A stretch of 64,000 nucleotides of DNA from Streptomyces sp. NBC_00306. Lineage in GTDB: Bacteria; Actinomycetota; Actinomycetes; Streptomycetales; Streptomycetaceae. Positions 52,090 through 60,944 of this stretch are shown here, piece by piece (position 1 is the stretch's first letter; every line of letters starts with the position of its first letter). A program made the position numbers and the translations under genes. The notes below the pieces were generated by a model. It ran no database searches and was not told the DNA's origin. It saw only the letters and a program-made list of their open reading frames with translations. The DNA is taken from assembly GCF_036169555.1 (NCBI RefSeq), contig NZ_CP108032.1:6572001-6636000 (forward strand), given 5' to 3'.

Positions 52090-53223
52090 GTGACGGACGG
52101 AGCAGTTCATCAGCCCGCGCGCGTGCTCGTGGCGGCTGACAAGTTCAAAGGCTCGCTCACGGCCGTACAGGTCGCGGAGCGGGTGACGGCGGGCCTCCAG
52201 CGGGTGGTGCCCGGCCTGGAGGTGGAGACCCTGCCCGTCGCCGACGGCGGCGACGGCACCGTCGCAGCTGCGGTGGCGGCCGGTTTCGAACGCCGTGAGG
52301 CCCAGGTGACCGGCCCTCTCGGCCAGGCCGTGACGGCGACCTACGCCCTGCGGGACGGCACCGCCGTCGTGGAGATGGCGGAGGCGTCCGGCCTCCAGCA
52401 CCTTCCCGAAGGGGTCTTCGCGCCGCTCACCGCCACCACCTACGGCTCGGGCGAGCTGCTGCGTGCCGCGCTCGACGCGGGCGCCCGCACGATCGTCTTC
52501 GGCGTCGGCGGCAGCGCGACGACCGACGGCGGCGCGGGCATGCTGGCCGCGCTCGGCGCCCGTTTCCTCGACGAGGGCGGTGCGCCCGTCACCCCCGGCG
52601 GCGGTGGTCTGCGGGAGCTGGCCACCGCGGATCTGTCCGGGCTCGACCCGCGCTTCAAGGACGTGGAACTCGTCCTCGCCAGCGACGTCGACAACCCCCT
52701 CACCGGCCCGAAGGGCGCGCCCGCCGTGTACGGCCCGCAGAAGGGCGCGACACCGCAGGACGTGGCCACCCTGGACGAGGCGCTGACCCACTACGCCTCG
52801 ATCCTGGGTCCCGACCAGGCCGGTCTGCCCGGGGCGGGTGCGGCGGGCGGTATCGGCTACGGGGCGCTGGTCGCGCTCGGCGCGAGCTTCCGCCCCGGTA
52901 TCGAGGTGATGCTCGACGTGCTCGGGTTCGCCCCCGCCCTGGCGCGAGCGACCCTGGTGATCACCGGCGAGGGTTCCCTCGACGAGCAGACCCTGCACGG
53001 CAAGGCACCGGCGGGCGTCGCGGCGGCGGCGCGCGCGCAGGACATCGAGGTCGTCGCGGTCTGCGGCCGGCTGACCCTGCCCCCGGAGGCCCTCGGCCGC
53101 GCGGGCATCCGCCGTGCCTACGCCCTGCTGGAGCTGGAACCTGACCCCGCCCGCTGTATGGCGGAGGCGGGCCCGCTGCTGGAGAAGGTGGCGGAGAACA
53201 TCGCGCGGGATTTCCTGACGTGA
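52090..53223 (+). CDS. glxK: Glycerate kinase (GlxK/GarK family)
   Basis: A 377-aa kinase that phosphorylates D-glycerate to 2- or 3-phosphoglycerate. The N-terminal VAADKFKGSLTAVQVAERV, LPVADGGDGTVAAAV, GVGGSATTDGGAGMLAALG and ITGEGSLDEQTLHGKAP blocks are the full GlxK signature. GTG 52090 has AAGGGA upstream. The 3' end (from about 53125) is duplicated in decayed form 265 bp downstream. It is divergent from the ADP-ribosylglycohydrolase gene. Confidence 0.9.
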   Translation: MTDGAVHQPARVLVAADKFKGSLTAVQVAERVTAGLQRVVPGLEVETLPVADGGDGTVAAAVAAGFERREAQVTGPLGQAVTATYALRDGTAVVEMAEASGLQHLPEGVFAPLTATTYGSGELLRAALDAGARTIVFGVGGSATTDGGAGMLAALGARFLDEGGAPVTPGGGGLRELATADLSGLDPRFKDVELVLASDVDNPLTGPKGAPAVYGPQKGATPQDVATLDEALTHYASILGPDQAGLPGAGAAGGIGYGALVALGASFRPGIEVMLDVLGFAPALARATLVITGEGSLDEQTLHGKAPAGVAAAARAQDIEVVAVCGRLTLPPEALGRAGIRRAYALLELEPDPARCMAEAGPLLEKVAENIARDFLT

Positions 53224-53605
53224 GCTGAGCCGGGGTGGCGGGGGCGGCGGGGGCGCGCAGGGAAGGTGCGGGCCGGGTACCCGGGGCCGGGTGGCGCACG
53301 TCCGGCGTCCACGGGCCCGTCGCTGCTTCGGTCGGCGAGCGAACGACGCGTTCGTGAAGCGGCACGCTGCCGGAGCCGAGGGCCCGCCCCTGCTGGAGCT
53401 GGAGCCGGACCCCGTCCGCTGCTGGAGAAGGTGGCGGAGAACATCGCGCGGGACTGCCCGACGTGACCTGAGCCGTGGCGGCGGGGCACGGCCGGGATGT
53501 GCGGGCTGGGCCCCGGGCCGGGCGCGCGCCCGGCGCCCACGGGCCCGTCGCTGCTCCGCTCGGCTCGGCGAGGCCGCGATGTGTTCGTGAAGCTGCCTGC
53601 TGCAT
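53125..53605 (+). repeat. Tandem duplication of the glycerate kinase 3' end and flank
   Basis: The last about 99 bases of glxK and the following flank (53125 to about 53370) reappear, degenerate, at 53390 to about 53605, an offset of 265 bp at the start of the unit. The second copy re-encodes LLELEPDP..LLEKVAENIARD with roughly 20 bases deleted inside, and its stop TGA at 53464-53466. The flanks share the CACGGGCCCGTCGCTGCT word and a TTCGTGAAGC word. The second copy is not expressed as a gene in any convincing way. Confidence 0.8.
53390..53466 (+). pseudogene. Decayed second copy of the glycerate kinase C-terminus
   Basis: This 77-base fragment matches the glxK 3' end (53125-53222) apart from an internal deletion and substitutions. 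It lacks a start, catalytic region and ribosome-binding site, so it is a remnant from the tandem duplication rather than a gene. Confidence 0.75.
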
Positions 53606-53776
53606 GAGCCGCGGGGGGCGACCGTCAGTCACGGGCGGCCGGCGCGCGTCGTGCCAGGCGGGCCCGCAGGCTGCCTTCGCACTCCTCGGCGCGGAAGAGC
53701 CGGCCGCGGGGGCCTCTCCATCTGGTCGGCAGAGGTCTGCTGGCAGGTGCGTGTGCGTCCCAGGAGGGCAGCGCGC

Positions 53777-54320
53777 TTTTCAGCGCCGAGCCGGTCGTCG
53801 CGCCGAGTCCGTCGTCCGCACTGAGCCGGTCGTCCCCGCCGAGTCCATCGACCGCCCTAGCCGGTCAGCCGCCGGCCGGTCGTCCCCGCCAGCCCGTCGT
53901 CCGCCCCGGGCCGAGCCGGTCGTCCCGCCGGTCAGCCGCCGCGGATCGGTCGTCCGTATCGAGCCCGTCGCCCGCGCCGAGTCCATCGACCGCCCTAGCC
54001 GGTCAGCCGCCGGGCCGGTCAGCCGCCGGGCCGGTCGTCCCCGCCGAGTCCATCGACCGCCCGAGCCGGTCGTCCCGGCCAGCCCGTCGTCCGCCCCGAG
54101 CCGGTCGTCCCGCCGCGGATCGGTCGTCCATTGGGCCGGTCGTCCGCAGCCGAGCCGGTCAGCCGCCGCGCATCGGTCGTCCGCATCGCGCCGATCGTCC
54201 CCGCCGAGTCCATCGACCGCCCGAGCCGATCGTCCCGCCGAGCGGTCGTCCCTGCCAGCCCGTCGTCCGCCCCGGCCGGTCATCCATATCGAGCCGGTCG
54301 GTCGTCGGAGCCGCCCGGTC
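53777..54320. repeat. Dense irregular repeat field between glxK and the 54334 gene
   Basis: About 540 bp built from a few short words. GAGTCCATCGACCGCCC occurs at 53841, 53979, 54046 and 54206; GCCAGCCCGTCGTCCGCCCC at 53888, 54078 and 54254; CCGGTCGTCC at least seven times; GCGGATCGGTCGTCC twice with a third near-match. Distances between copies (138, 67, 160; 190, 176) are mostly not multiples of three, so the repeats are not constrained to one frame although ORFs run through on both strands. Spacing is too irregular for a CRISPR array. I see no gene in the 1.1 kb from 53224 to 54333. Confidence 0.85.
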
Positions 54321-54333
54321 GACCCGGTCCGTA

Positions 54334-54843
54334 TCAGCCCTGTGCGTCCGCGAGTGCGATCGGGCCGCGCGGGCCGCCCGTGATGCGTCGCGCCTCCTCC
54401 ATGACCGCGGCCGTCACCCGGGCCACCGCTCCGTCGTCGCCCTCGATCACGGCGTACTCGTCGTCGAGCTCGACGAGCCGCTCGGCCAGGGGCAGTTCGT
54501 GCCCGAATAGCTGCTGGAGCCGGAACGTGAGTTCCCAGGGCGCCGACTGGCCGGACAGCATGCGCCGGGCGAGCGCTCGCACAGTCGCCTCCTCACGGGC
54601 CTCGCCCGCGACCGTATGGAAGGCCACACCGAGCTCGTCCAGCGCCACGAGGAGCAGGTCGTGCACGGCGTAGCCCGCCTCGGCGCGGGTGCAGGCCGCC
54701 AGCTGCCGGAGTCCGGGGCCCTCCAGTCCGGCGACGAGCGCGTCGCAGGCCGCGTCGACGACATCGGCCGCGGGGATCTCGCCCACGCTCCAGAGCGTGG
54801 CACGGTCCTGGAGTTCACTCAGCGCTGCTTCGGGCGACGGCAT
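54334..54843 (-). CDS. Helical protein of unknown function
   Basis: A 169-aa soluble, mostly helical protein (MPSPEAALSELQDRATLW at the start). A hydrophobic-charged pattern through GYAVHDLLLVALDELGVAF and a Gly/Ala-rich C-terminus give no known family. ATG 54843 is the only plausible start. It is monocistronic; the 288 bp upstream (54844-55131), shared with the divergent livF promoter, show no gene. Its 3' end borders the repeat field. Confidence 0.6.
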   Translation of the reverse strand: MPSPEAALSELQDRATLWSVGEIPAADVVDAACDALVAGLEGPGLRQLAACTRAEAGYAVHDLLLVALDELGVAFHTVAGEAREEATVRALARRMLSGQSAPWELTFRLQQLFGHELPLAERLVELDDEYAVIEGDDGAVARVTAAVMEEARRITGGPRGPIALADAQG

Positions 54844-55131
54844 CCGGCCATGATCCCCATGTCCCGGGGCCACGGTCGAACGGGTTTCACGGCAGCGGCC
54901 GTTCTGCAGCCCGCTCGGTGGGACTCGCACGCCCCGCGCCGATGTCCACCACATGCCCCGCAACCACCCGCCGCCGAGGGTGGCGGCGCTTGTGCCCGTG
55001 CACAAGGTGTGCGCTGCGCCGCTGGTCATCCGCAGCGATTCGCCCCGGCGGCGTGGACGGCCGGGCAGCGCCGGTGGTGATGTGAGGCACCACAGGGGCA
55101 CGCAGGACACAGGCCCCGGAAGGGGGACTGC

Positions 55132-55935
55132 ATGGCCGCCTCGCTCGAGGTACGAGCACTGTCCGTCGGCTACGGGCCGGTGCGGGCGCTGCGTGAGGTC
55201 TCCGTCGATGTGCCGGAGGGCAGGATCGTCGCCGTGCTCGGCGGCAACGGCGCGGGCAAGTCCACCCTGCTGCGCGCGATCTCACGCACCCTCACCTTTC
55301 AGCGGGGCCGGGTCACCGCGGGCTCCGTCCACTTCGAGGGCCGCCCGCTGGACGGGCTCAGCCCGGCGCGCGTCGTGGCCGCCGGAGTGGTCCAAGTGCC
55401 CGAAGGGCGGCAGGTGTTCGCACGGATGACGGTGGCCGACAATCTGCGGGCGGGCGCACTGGGGGCGCGTGGCGGCCGGCGGGAGGCCGCCGCGGCGCTC
55501 GCCCGCGTACACGAACTCTTCCCGGTCCTGGCCGACCGCGCCCACCAGCGGGCCGGTCTGCTCTCCGGCGGCGAGCAGCAGATGCTCGCGCTGGGCAGGG
55601 CGCTGATGGCACGGCCCCGGCTGCTGCTGCTCGACGAGCCGTCCCTGGGACTCGCCCCGCTGATGGCCGAACGGATCGCGCAGACCGTCCAGGAGATCAA
55701 CACCGCCGGCACCTCGGTCCTGCTGGTGGAGCAGAACGCGGCGATCGCGCTGCGGCTCGCCTCCACGGCGTACGTCCTGGAGGTCGGCGAGGTCGCCCTG
55801 GAGGGACCCGCGGACCGGCTGGCCGCCTCCGACGAGGTGCGCCGGCGCTATCTGGGAGTGGTCGACGAGGAGGCCGCGGAGGACGCCGTACGGGCCGAGG
55901 CGGCCGCACCGGCGCTGCGGAGGTGGTCCGCATGA
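55132..55935 (+). CDS. livF: Branched-chain amino acid-type ABC transporter ATPase (LivF)
   Basis: A 267-aa ABC ATPase of the LivF group: Walker [26 protein letters not shown] signature, LLLLDEPSLGLAP as Walker B, and the QNAAIAL switch region. The C-terminal 25 residues are extra and Ala-rich. First gene of a five-gene importer operon; its stop overlaps the livG start. The substrate could be leucine-type amino acids or another compound such as urea or an amide. Confidence 0.9.
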   Translation: MAASLEVRALSVGYGPVRALREVSVDVPEGRIVAVLGGNGAGKSTLLRAISRTLTFQRGRVTAGSVHFEGRPLDGLSPARVVAAGVVQVPEGRQVFARMTVADNLRAGALGARGGRREAAAALARVHELFPVLADRAHQRAGLLSGGEQQMLALGRALMARPRLLLLDEPSLGLAPLMAERIAQTVQEINTAGTSVLLVEQNAAIALRLASTAYVLEVGEVALEGPADRLAASDEVRRRYLGVVDEEAAEDAVRAEAAAPALRRWSA

Positions 55936-56747
55936 CGGCCCCGGACACGGCCGCTGCCGTGGACGACGCCGCCGCCACGCCGGCGCTCACCGTCTCCGGC
56001 CTCACCGTCCGCTTCGCCGGTCTCACCGCGCTCGACGACGTCTCCTTCACCGTCGCGCCCGGCAGTGTCCATGCCGTCATCGGCCCGAACGGCGCGGGGA
56101 AGTCCACCTGCTTCAACGTCCTGTCGGGTGTCTACCGCGCCACAGCCGGCACGGTCCACTTCGGCGACAGCGAACTCACCGGCCTGCCCCCGCACCGCAT
56201 CGCGGCGCTCGGTGTCGCCCGCACCTTCCAGAATCTCGCCCTCCCGCCGCACGCCACCGTCGCGGACAGCCTGCTGCTCGGCCGCCACCGGCTCACCCGC
56301 GCCGGCTTCCTCTCCGCCGGGCTGCGGCTGCCGTCCGCCGCCCGCGAGGAACGGCGCCATCGGGAACGCGTGGGCGAGATAGCGGAGTTCGTCGGGCTCG
56401 CGGCCGATCTCGGCCGTCCTGCCGGAGCGCTCCCGTACGGCAAACAGAAGCTTGTCGAGCTGGGCCGCGCGCTGTGCATGGAGCCGCGGCTGCTCCTGCT
56501 CGACGAACCCGTCGCGGGCATGACCGCCGACGAGCGGCAGCAGACCGCCGCCGTCATCGCGGGCGTGCGCGACGGTCTCGGCATATCCATCGTGCTGGTC
56601 GAACACGACATGGGGGTGGTGATGCGGCTCGCGGACGCCGTGACCGTACTCGACTTCGGGCGCCGGATCGCGGACGGCACCCCGGCCCAGGTGCAGAGCG
56701 ACCCGGCGGTCGTCCGGGCTTACCTCGGAACAGGTGCGCAGGCATGA
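55932..56747 (+). CDS. livG: Branched-chain amino acid-type ABC transporter ATPase (LivG)
   Basis: A 271-aa ABC ATPase of the LivG group: GPNGAGKST, a long ARTFQNLALPPHATV insertion loop, LPYGKQKLVELGRAL as the shortened LivG signature, and LLLLDEPVAGMTADE. It pairs with LivF in the transporter. Overlap with livF and livH at both ends (ATGA) indicates translational coupling. Confidence 0.9.
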   Translation: MTAPDTAAAVDDAAATPALTVSGLTVRFAGLTALDDVSFTVAPGSVHAVIGPNGAGKSTCFNVLSGVYRATAGTVHFGDSELTGLPPHRIAALGVARTFQNLALPPHATVADSLLLGRHRLTRAGFLSAGLRLPSAAREERRHRERVGEIAEFVGLAADLGRPAGALPYGKQKLVELGRALCMEPRLLLLDEPVAGMTADERQQTAAVIAGVRDGLGISIVLVEHDMGVVMRLADAVTVLDFGRRIADGTPAQVQSDPAVVRAYLGTGAQA

Positions 56748-57634
56748 CGACCTTCACCGAACTTCTTCTCGGCGGGCTCTCCATCGGCTCCGTCTACGCC
56801 CTGATCGCCCTCGGCTTCGTCGTCATCTTCAAGGCCACCGAGGTCGTCAACTTCGCCCACGCGTCCCTCCTGCTGGCCGGCGGCTACGTCACGGCCGTCC
56901 TCCACGACGACATCGGCTTCTGGGCGGCGCTCGCCGTCGGCATCGCGAGCGCGGCCGTGGTGGGAGCCGCCGTCGAGTTCTTCGTGATGCGCCGCTACCG
57001 CGGCTCCGACCACAGCGTCCTCGCCATCGTCACCATCGGTGTCGACATCCTGCTGACCACCGAACTCACCCGTCGTATCGGCACGGACGTCCTCGCCCTC
57101 GGCGACCCGTGGGGCGACCGGGTGGTCACCATCGGCGACATCACCATCGCGCAGACCCGGATCGCCGCGTTCGTCGCCGCCGCCCTCCTCATCACCGCGT
57201 TCCTGCTGGCCTTCCGCTTCACCTCCTGGGGAGTGGCCATGCGGGCGGCCGCAGAGAACCCGCAGACCGCCGCGCTGATGGGGGTGCGGCTCGGCAGGGT
57301 CTCGCTCGCCGCGTGGGGCGTGGCGGGCGGCCTCGCGGCCGTCGCCGCGCTGTTCCTCACGGTCTTCCCGACCCCCGGGCTGGAACGCGCCACCTCGCTC
57401 GCGGCGCTCAAGGCCTTCCCCGCCGCGATCCTCGGCGGACTCGACTCCACCACCGGCGCCCTCGCGGGCGGGCTGATCGTCGGTGTCACCGAGTCGTTCG
57501 CCACCGGGTACCAGAGCGAACTGTCCTTCCTGGGCCGGGGCATCGGCGATCTCGCGCCCTATCTGGTGATGGTGCTCGTCCTGCTCATCAGGCCGGCCGG
57601 ACTCTTCGGCACGAAGGAGCCCGCGCGTGTCTGA
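56744..57634 (+). CDS. livH: Branched-chain amino acid-type ABC transporter permease (LivH)
   Basis: A 296-aa membrane protein with about eight segments, opening with LLLGGLSIGSVYALIALGFV and containing VNFAHASLLLAGGY (the LivH NFAHG-like motif), RAAAENPQTAALMGV and a FPAAILGGLDSTTGALAGG coupling region. The 5' end overlaps livG and its last eight bases overlap livM. It is slightly short of, but within, the family's usual size. Confidence 0.9.
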   Translation: MTTFTELLLGGLSIGSVYALIALGFVVIFKATEVVNFAHASLLLAGGYVTAVLHDDIGFWAALAVGIASAAVVGAAVEFFVMRRYRGSDHSVLAIVTIGVDILLTTELTRRIGTDVLALGDPWGDRVVTIGDITIAQTRIAAFVAAALLITAFLLAFRFTSWGVAMRAAAENPQTAALMGVRLGRVSLAAWGVAGGLAAVAALFLTVFPTPGLERATSLAALKAFPAAILGGLDSTTGALAGGLIVGVTESFATGYQSELSFLGRGIGDLAPYLVMVLVLLIRPAGLFGTKEPARV

Positions 57635-58742
57635 CACCCTGCCCGAGACGCTCGACAAGGCCCCGTCCCTCAGGGCGCCCAGGGTCTCGGTGGCGTTCAG
57701 GAACCCCCGGGCCTACGCCTGGATCCTGGGCGGTCTCCTCCTCCTCGCCCTGCCCTTCTACCTCGACCGCTTCTGGCTCCAGGCCGGACTGTTCGCGATG
57801 GCCGCGGCGATCGGCGCCATCGGCATCAATCTGCTCACCGGCGCGACCGGCCAACTCTCCATGGGCCACGCCTTCTTCCTCGCCGTCGGCGCGTACGGCT
57901 ACTGCGTCCTCGCGGGCGGCGACGAGGCCGAGAACGGCCACCGTCTCACCGGCCTCGGCCTGCCGACCTGGCTGGCCGCGATCCTCGCCGTCCTGCTCGC
58001 CGGCGCGGCGGGCGGCCTGTTCAGCCCCATCGCCGGCCGGCTGAGCGGGGCGTATCTCGGTATCGCCACCCTCGCCCTGATCTTCATCGGCCAGCATGTG
58101 CTGTTCAACGCGAGTGATCTGACAGGGGGGTTCAACGGCCGCGCCGTCCCGCCGCTGTCCCTGTTCGGCTTCACCTTCGACGACACGGAGGTCGTGATCG
58201 CCGCCGTGCCGTTCCAGTCGGCGGAGAAGCTCTGGTACGCGGCCCTGGTCGCGCTCCTCGCCTGCGGGCTGTTCGCCCGCGGTGTGCTGCGTGGCCGCCC
58301 CGGGCGCGCCATGAACGCCCTGCGCGACCACCGCATAGCGGCGGGCGTGATGGGAGTTCCGGTCGCCCGCTACCGGGCCGCCGTCTTCGTCCTCTCGTCG
58401 ATGTACGCGGGTCTCGCGGGTGTTCTGCTCGCGCTGGTCTTCCAGCGCACGGTCCCCGAGTACTTCGGCATGATCCTCTCGCTCGAATACCTCGCCATGA
58501 TCGTGATCGGCGGTCTCGGCACGGTCGCGGGCGCGGTCGTCGGCGCGGCGTTCGTGTCCCTGCTGCCCCAAGTGCTCACCCACTACAGCGACAGCCTCCC
58601 GCTGGTCGCCGCCCCGGGCACGGGCGGCGTCTCGCCGGGGGAGGCGTCGCGCTATCTGTACGGCGCCGCGGTGGTCGCGGTGGTGCTGTTCCTGCCCGGC
58701 GGACTCACCCGCCCGACAGTGTCCCGACGGGAGAAGACATGA
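57627..58742 (+). CDS. livM: Branched-chain amino acid-type ABC transporter permease (LivM)
   Basis: A 371-aa membrane protein, the second permease of the pair: INLLTGATGQLSMGHAFFLAVGAYGY is the LivM-type motif (pieces INLLTGATGQLSMG and HAFFLAVGAYGY), and ALRDHRIAAGVMGVPVARYR is the cytoplasmic coupling loop. GTG 57627 begins inside livH. A 20-residue polar N-tail precedes the first membrane segment. The stop overlaps livK. Confidence 0.9.
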   Translation: MSDTLPETLDKAPSLRAPRVSVAFRNPRAYAWILGGLLLLALPFYLDRFWLQAGLFAMAAAIGAIGINLLTGATGQLSMGHAFFLAVGAYGYCVLAGGDEAENGHRLTGLGLPTWLAAILAVLLAGAAGGLFSPIAGRLSGAYLGIATLALIFIGQHVLFNASDLTGGFNGRAVPPLSLFGFTFDDTEVVIAAVPFQSAEKLWYAALVALLACGLFARGVLRGRPGRAMNALRDHRIAAGVMGVPVARYRAAVFVLSSMYAGLAGVLLALVFQRTVPEYFGMILSLEYLAMIVIGGLGTVAGAVVGAAFVSLLPQVLTHYSDSLPLVAAPGTGGVSPGEASRYLYGAAVVAVVLFLPGGLTRPTVSRREKT

Positions 58743-59992
58743 AGCCGAAGAGATACATGGCGGTGCTGGCCGTACTGGCGCTCAGCGCCGTCGGTTGCAG
58801 CGAGAAGGCGACGAGCGGTGACGGCGGTGGGAAGGACGCCGGGGGAGTGAAGACCGGTGAAGGTGTCACCGCCAAGACCATCACGCTCGGTGTGCTCACC
58901 GACATGACCGGTGTCTACGCCTCACTCGGCAAGAGCGTCACCCAGGCCCAGCAGCTGTGGGCGAAGCAGACCAACGCGGCCGGCGGTGTCTGCGGCCGGC
59001 AGATCGAGCTGACCGTGCGCGACCACGGCTACGACCCGCAGAAAGCCCTCGCCGGCTACACCGAGCTCGAACCGAAGGTGCTGGGCTTCGCGCAGTTCAT
59101 CGGCTCGCCGTTCGTGGCGGCCGTCAAGCAGCGCATCGACGGCCAGGACAAGGGCCTCGTCCTGCCGCAGGCATGGTCGGCCAGTCTGCTCGGCAGCCCG
59201 TACGTCCGGGTGGTCGGCGCGACGTACGACATCGAGACGATCAACGCGATCGACTATCTGCTCACCCAGAAGCGCATCGCCAAGGGCGACAAGATCGGTC
59301 ACGTCTACTTCGAGGGCGACTACGGCGAGAACGCCCTCGCCGGTTCCAAGTACGCGGCCCAGCAGGCGGGCCTCAGCATCGTCGAGCAGAAGATCAAACC
59401 GACCGACAACGACATGTCGGCCCAGGTGGCCGCGCTCAAGAAGGCGGGCGTCAAGGCCGTCGTCATCAGCGCCGGACCGCGGCAGGCGGCCTCCCTCGTC
59501 GGCGTGGCGGCCGCCGGCGGCTTCAATGTGCCGGTCGTCGGCAACAACTCCGCCTACGCCCCGCAGCTCCTCGCGACCCCGGCGGGGCCCGCGCTGATGA
59601 AGGACTACTACGTCGCCGCCTCCACCCTCCCCATCGGCGCCACGGACGCGGCGCCGGCCAAGCTGGCGAAGGAGTACGCGGCCGCCTACCCCAAGGACGG
59701 CCTCGACAACGGTGTGGTCGCCGGGTACACGGCCATGGGGGTCTACGGCGAGGTGCTGAAGAAGGCCTGCGCCGACAAGAACCTCACCCGGGAGGGCATC
59801 GACAAGGCCCTGCTGACCCTCTCCGCGTACGAGAGCGGCTTCGGCATCACCCACGACTTCTCCGACCCGGCAGCGCCGTCGACCCGGCAGAGCGTCATCA
59901 TGAAGCCGGACAACAAGGTCCCGGGCGGACTGAAGGTGGTGCGGCCCGCGGCCGTGGCGAAGGCGGCGGAGTCCTTCAAGAGCGGCGGCTAG
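58739..59992 (+). CDS. livK: Branched-chain amino acid-type ABC transporter binding lipoprotein (LivK)
   Basis: A 417-aa type I periplasmic-binding protein. The lipobox SAVGC gives lipidated Cys20. The mature chain has the LivK pattern ITLGVLTDMTGVYASLGKSV, HVYFEGDYGENALAG and VVGNNSAYAPQLL. Unlike many liv operons, the receptor gene is last (F-G-H-M-K). A 19-bp hairpin ends the operon 35 bp after the stop. Confidence 0.88.
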   Translation: MKPKRYMAVLAVLALSAVGCSEKATSGDGGGKDAGGVKTGEGVTAKTITLGVLTDMTGVYASLGKSVTQAQQLWAKQTNAAGGVCGRQIELTVRDHGYDPQKALAGYTELEPKVLGFAQFIGSPFVAAVKQRIDGQDKGLVLPQAWSASLLGSPYVRVVGATYDIETINAIDYLLTQKRIAKGDKIGHVYFEGDYGENALAGSKYAAQQAGLSIVEQKIKPTDNDMSAQVAALKKAGVKAVVISAGPRQAASLVGVAAAGGFNVPVVGNNSAYAPQLLATPAGPALMKDYYVAASTLPIGATDAAPAKLAKEYAAAYPKDGLDNGVVAGYTAMGVYGEVLKKACADKNLTREGIDKALLTLSAYESGFGITHDFSDPAAPSTRQSVIMKPDNKVPGGLKVVRPAAVAKAAESFKSGG

Positions 59993-60026
59993 GACGTGTC
60001 CCACCGCGGCTGAACCTGTCGCACAC

Positions 60027-60069
60027 ACGAGGAGGGCCCGGGTGCGGATCGCACCCGGGCCCTCCTCGT
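60027..60069. terminator. Bidirectional terminator between livK and pssA
   Basis: A perfect 19-bp stem (60027-60045 with 60051-60069) with a 5-nt loop fills the 91-bp gap between the convergent livK and pssA genes. It is symmetric enough to stop transcription from both sides. Confidence 0.85.
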
Positions 60070-60083
60070 ATGCCGTCGCCGTG

Positions 60084-60944
60084 TCAGGGCTGAGCCGCCC
60101 TGGCCTCACGGCTCTCACGACGGTTGTCACGGAACGTGTTCACCCGTCGTGCCGTTGCGAACAGCGGGATCGTCGCCGCCAGCACGATCTGCAGCGCGCA
60201 GCCGGTCTGCAGCAGCAGCTGGCCCGCCGGGGCGTCGAACGCCCAGGCCGCCAGCAGACCCATCGCGGCCACGATCCATCCGAGCATCGCCACCGCCAGG
60301 ACGCCCCGCGGCTTCGGGTACTCGACCCGGCTCACCATCAGCCACGCCGTACCGATGATCGCCAGCAGCGTCGGGATGAACGGCAGCTCCAGCAGGACGA
60401 TCGAGACCACCGTGAGCGCGCCGAAGGGGCTCGGCATGCCCTGGAACATGCCGTCCTTCAGGGTCACGCACGAGAATCTCGCAAGCCGCAGGACCACCGC
60501 CAGGAGCACCACGATCGCGGCCACCGCCGAGACCCGCTGGTGGGCGTCGTCCGCGACCATGCCGTACACGAGTACGAAGTAGGCCGGGGCGAGCCCGAAG
60601 CTGATCAGGTCGGAGAGGTTGTCCAGCTCCGCACCCATCGGCGAGCTGCGCAGCTTGCGCGCCACGAGCCCGTCGCAGAGGTCGAAGATCGCGGCGAGCA
60701 GCATCAGGATCACGGCGGTGGCGGCACTGTGCCGCGCCATGCCGGTCTCCTGGCTGCCCTGGAGATGCGGGATGAGGATGCCGGTGGTGGTGAAGTACAC
60801 CGCCATGAATCCACACGTCGCGTTACCGAGCGTGAGGGTGTCCGCTATTGACAGCCGCAGAGAGAGAGGCATCTCCTCCGCGTCGTCCTCGGCGTCGTCC
60901 TCGGCGACCCAGCCCGCCTGTGCGTCGGGATCAACCACGGTCAA
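60084..60944 (-). CDS. pssA: CDP-diacylglycerol--serine O-phosphatidyltransferase
   Basis: A 286-aa integral membrane enzyme that makes phosphatidylserine. The CDP-alcohol phosphotransferase motif is exact: Asp91-Gly92, Ala95-Arg96, Gly104, Asp108 and Asp112. About eight hydrophobic segments follow an acidic N-terminal tail (AEDDAEDDAEE). The start is TTG 60944 or GTG 60938; either overlaps the psd gene by 14 or 8 bases, so the two enzymes of phosphatidylethanolamine synthesis are co-translated. Confidence 0.92.
   Translation of the reverse strand: MTVVDPDAQAGWVAEDDAEDDAEEMPLSLRLSIADTLTLGNATCGFMAVYFTTTGILIPHLQGSQETGMARHSAATAVILMLLAAIFDLCDGLVARKLRSSPMGAELDNLSDLISFGLAPAYFVLVYGMVADDAHQRVSAVAAIVVLLAVVLRLARFSCVTLKDGMFQGMPSPFGALTVVSIVLLELPFIPTLLAIIGTAWLMVSRVEYPKPRGVLAVAMLGWIVAAMGLLAAWAFDAPAGQLLLQTGCALQIVLAATIPLFATARRVNTFRDNRRESREARAAQP

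Noticed and set aside
53777-54320. CRISPR array
   Set aside because: Repeat words differ in length, order and spacing, and there are no uniform spacers or cas genes.
53475-54383. 302-aa plus-strand and 167-aa minus-strand open frames through the repeat field
   Set aside because: Repeat spacing breaks frame, the same DNA word is translated differently at each copy, and no start signal or domain is present.
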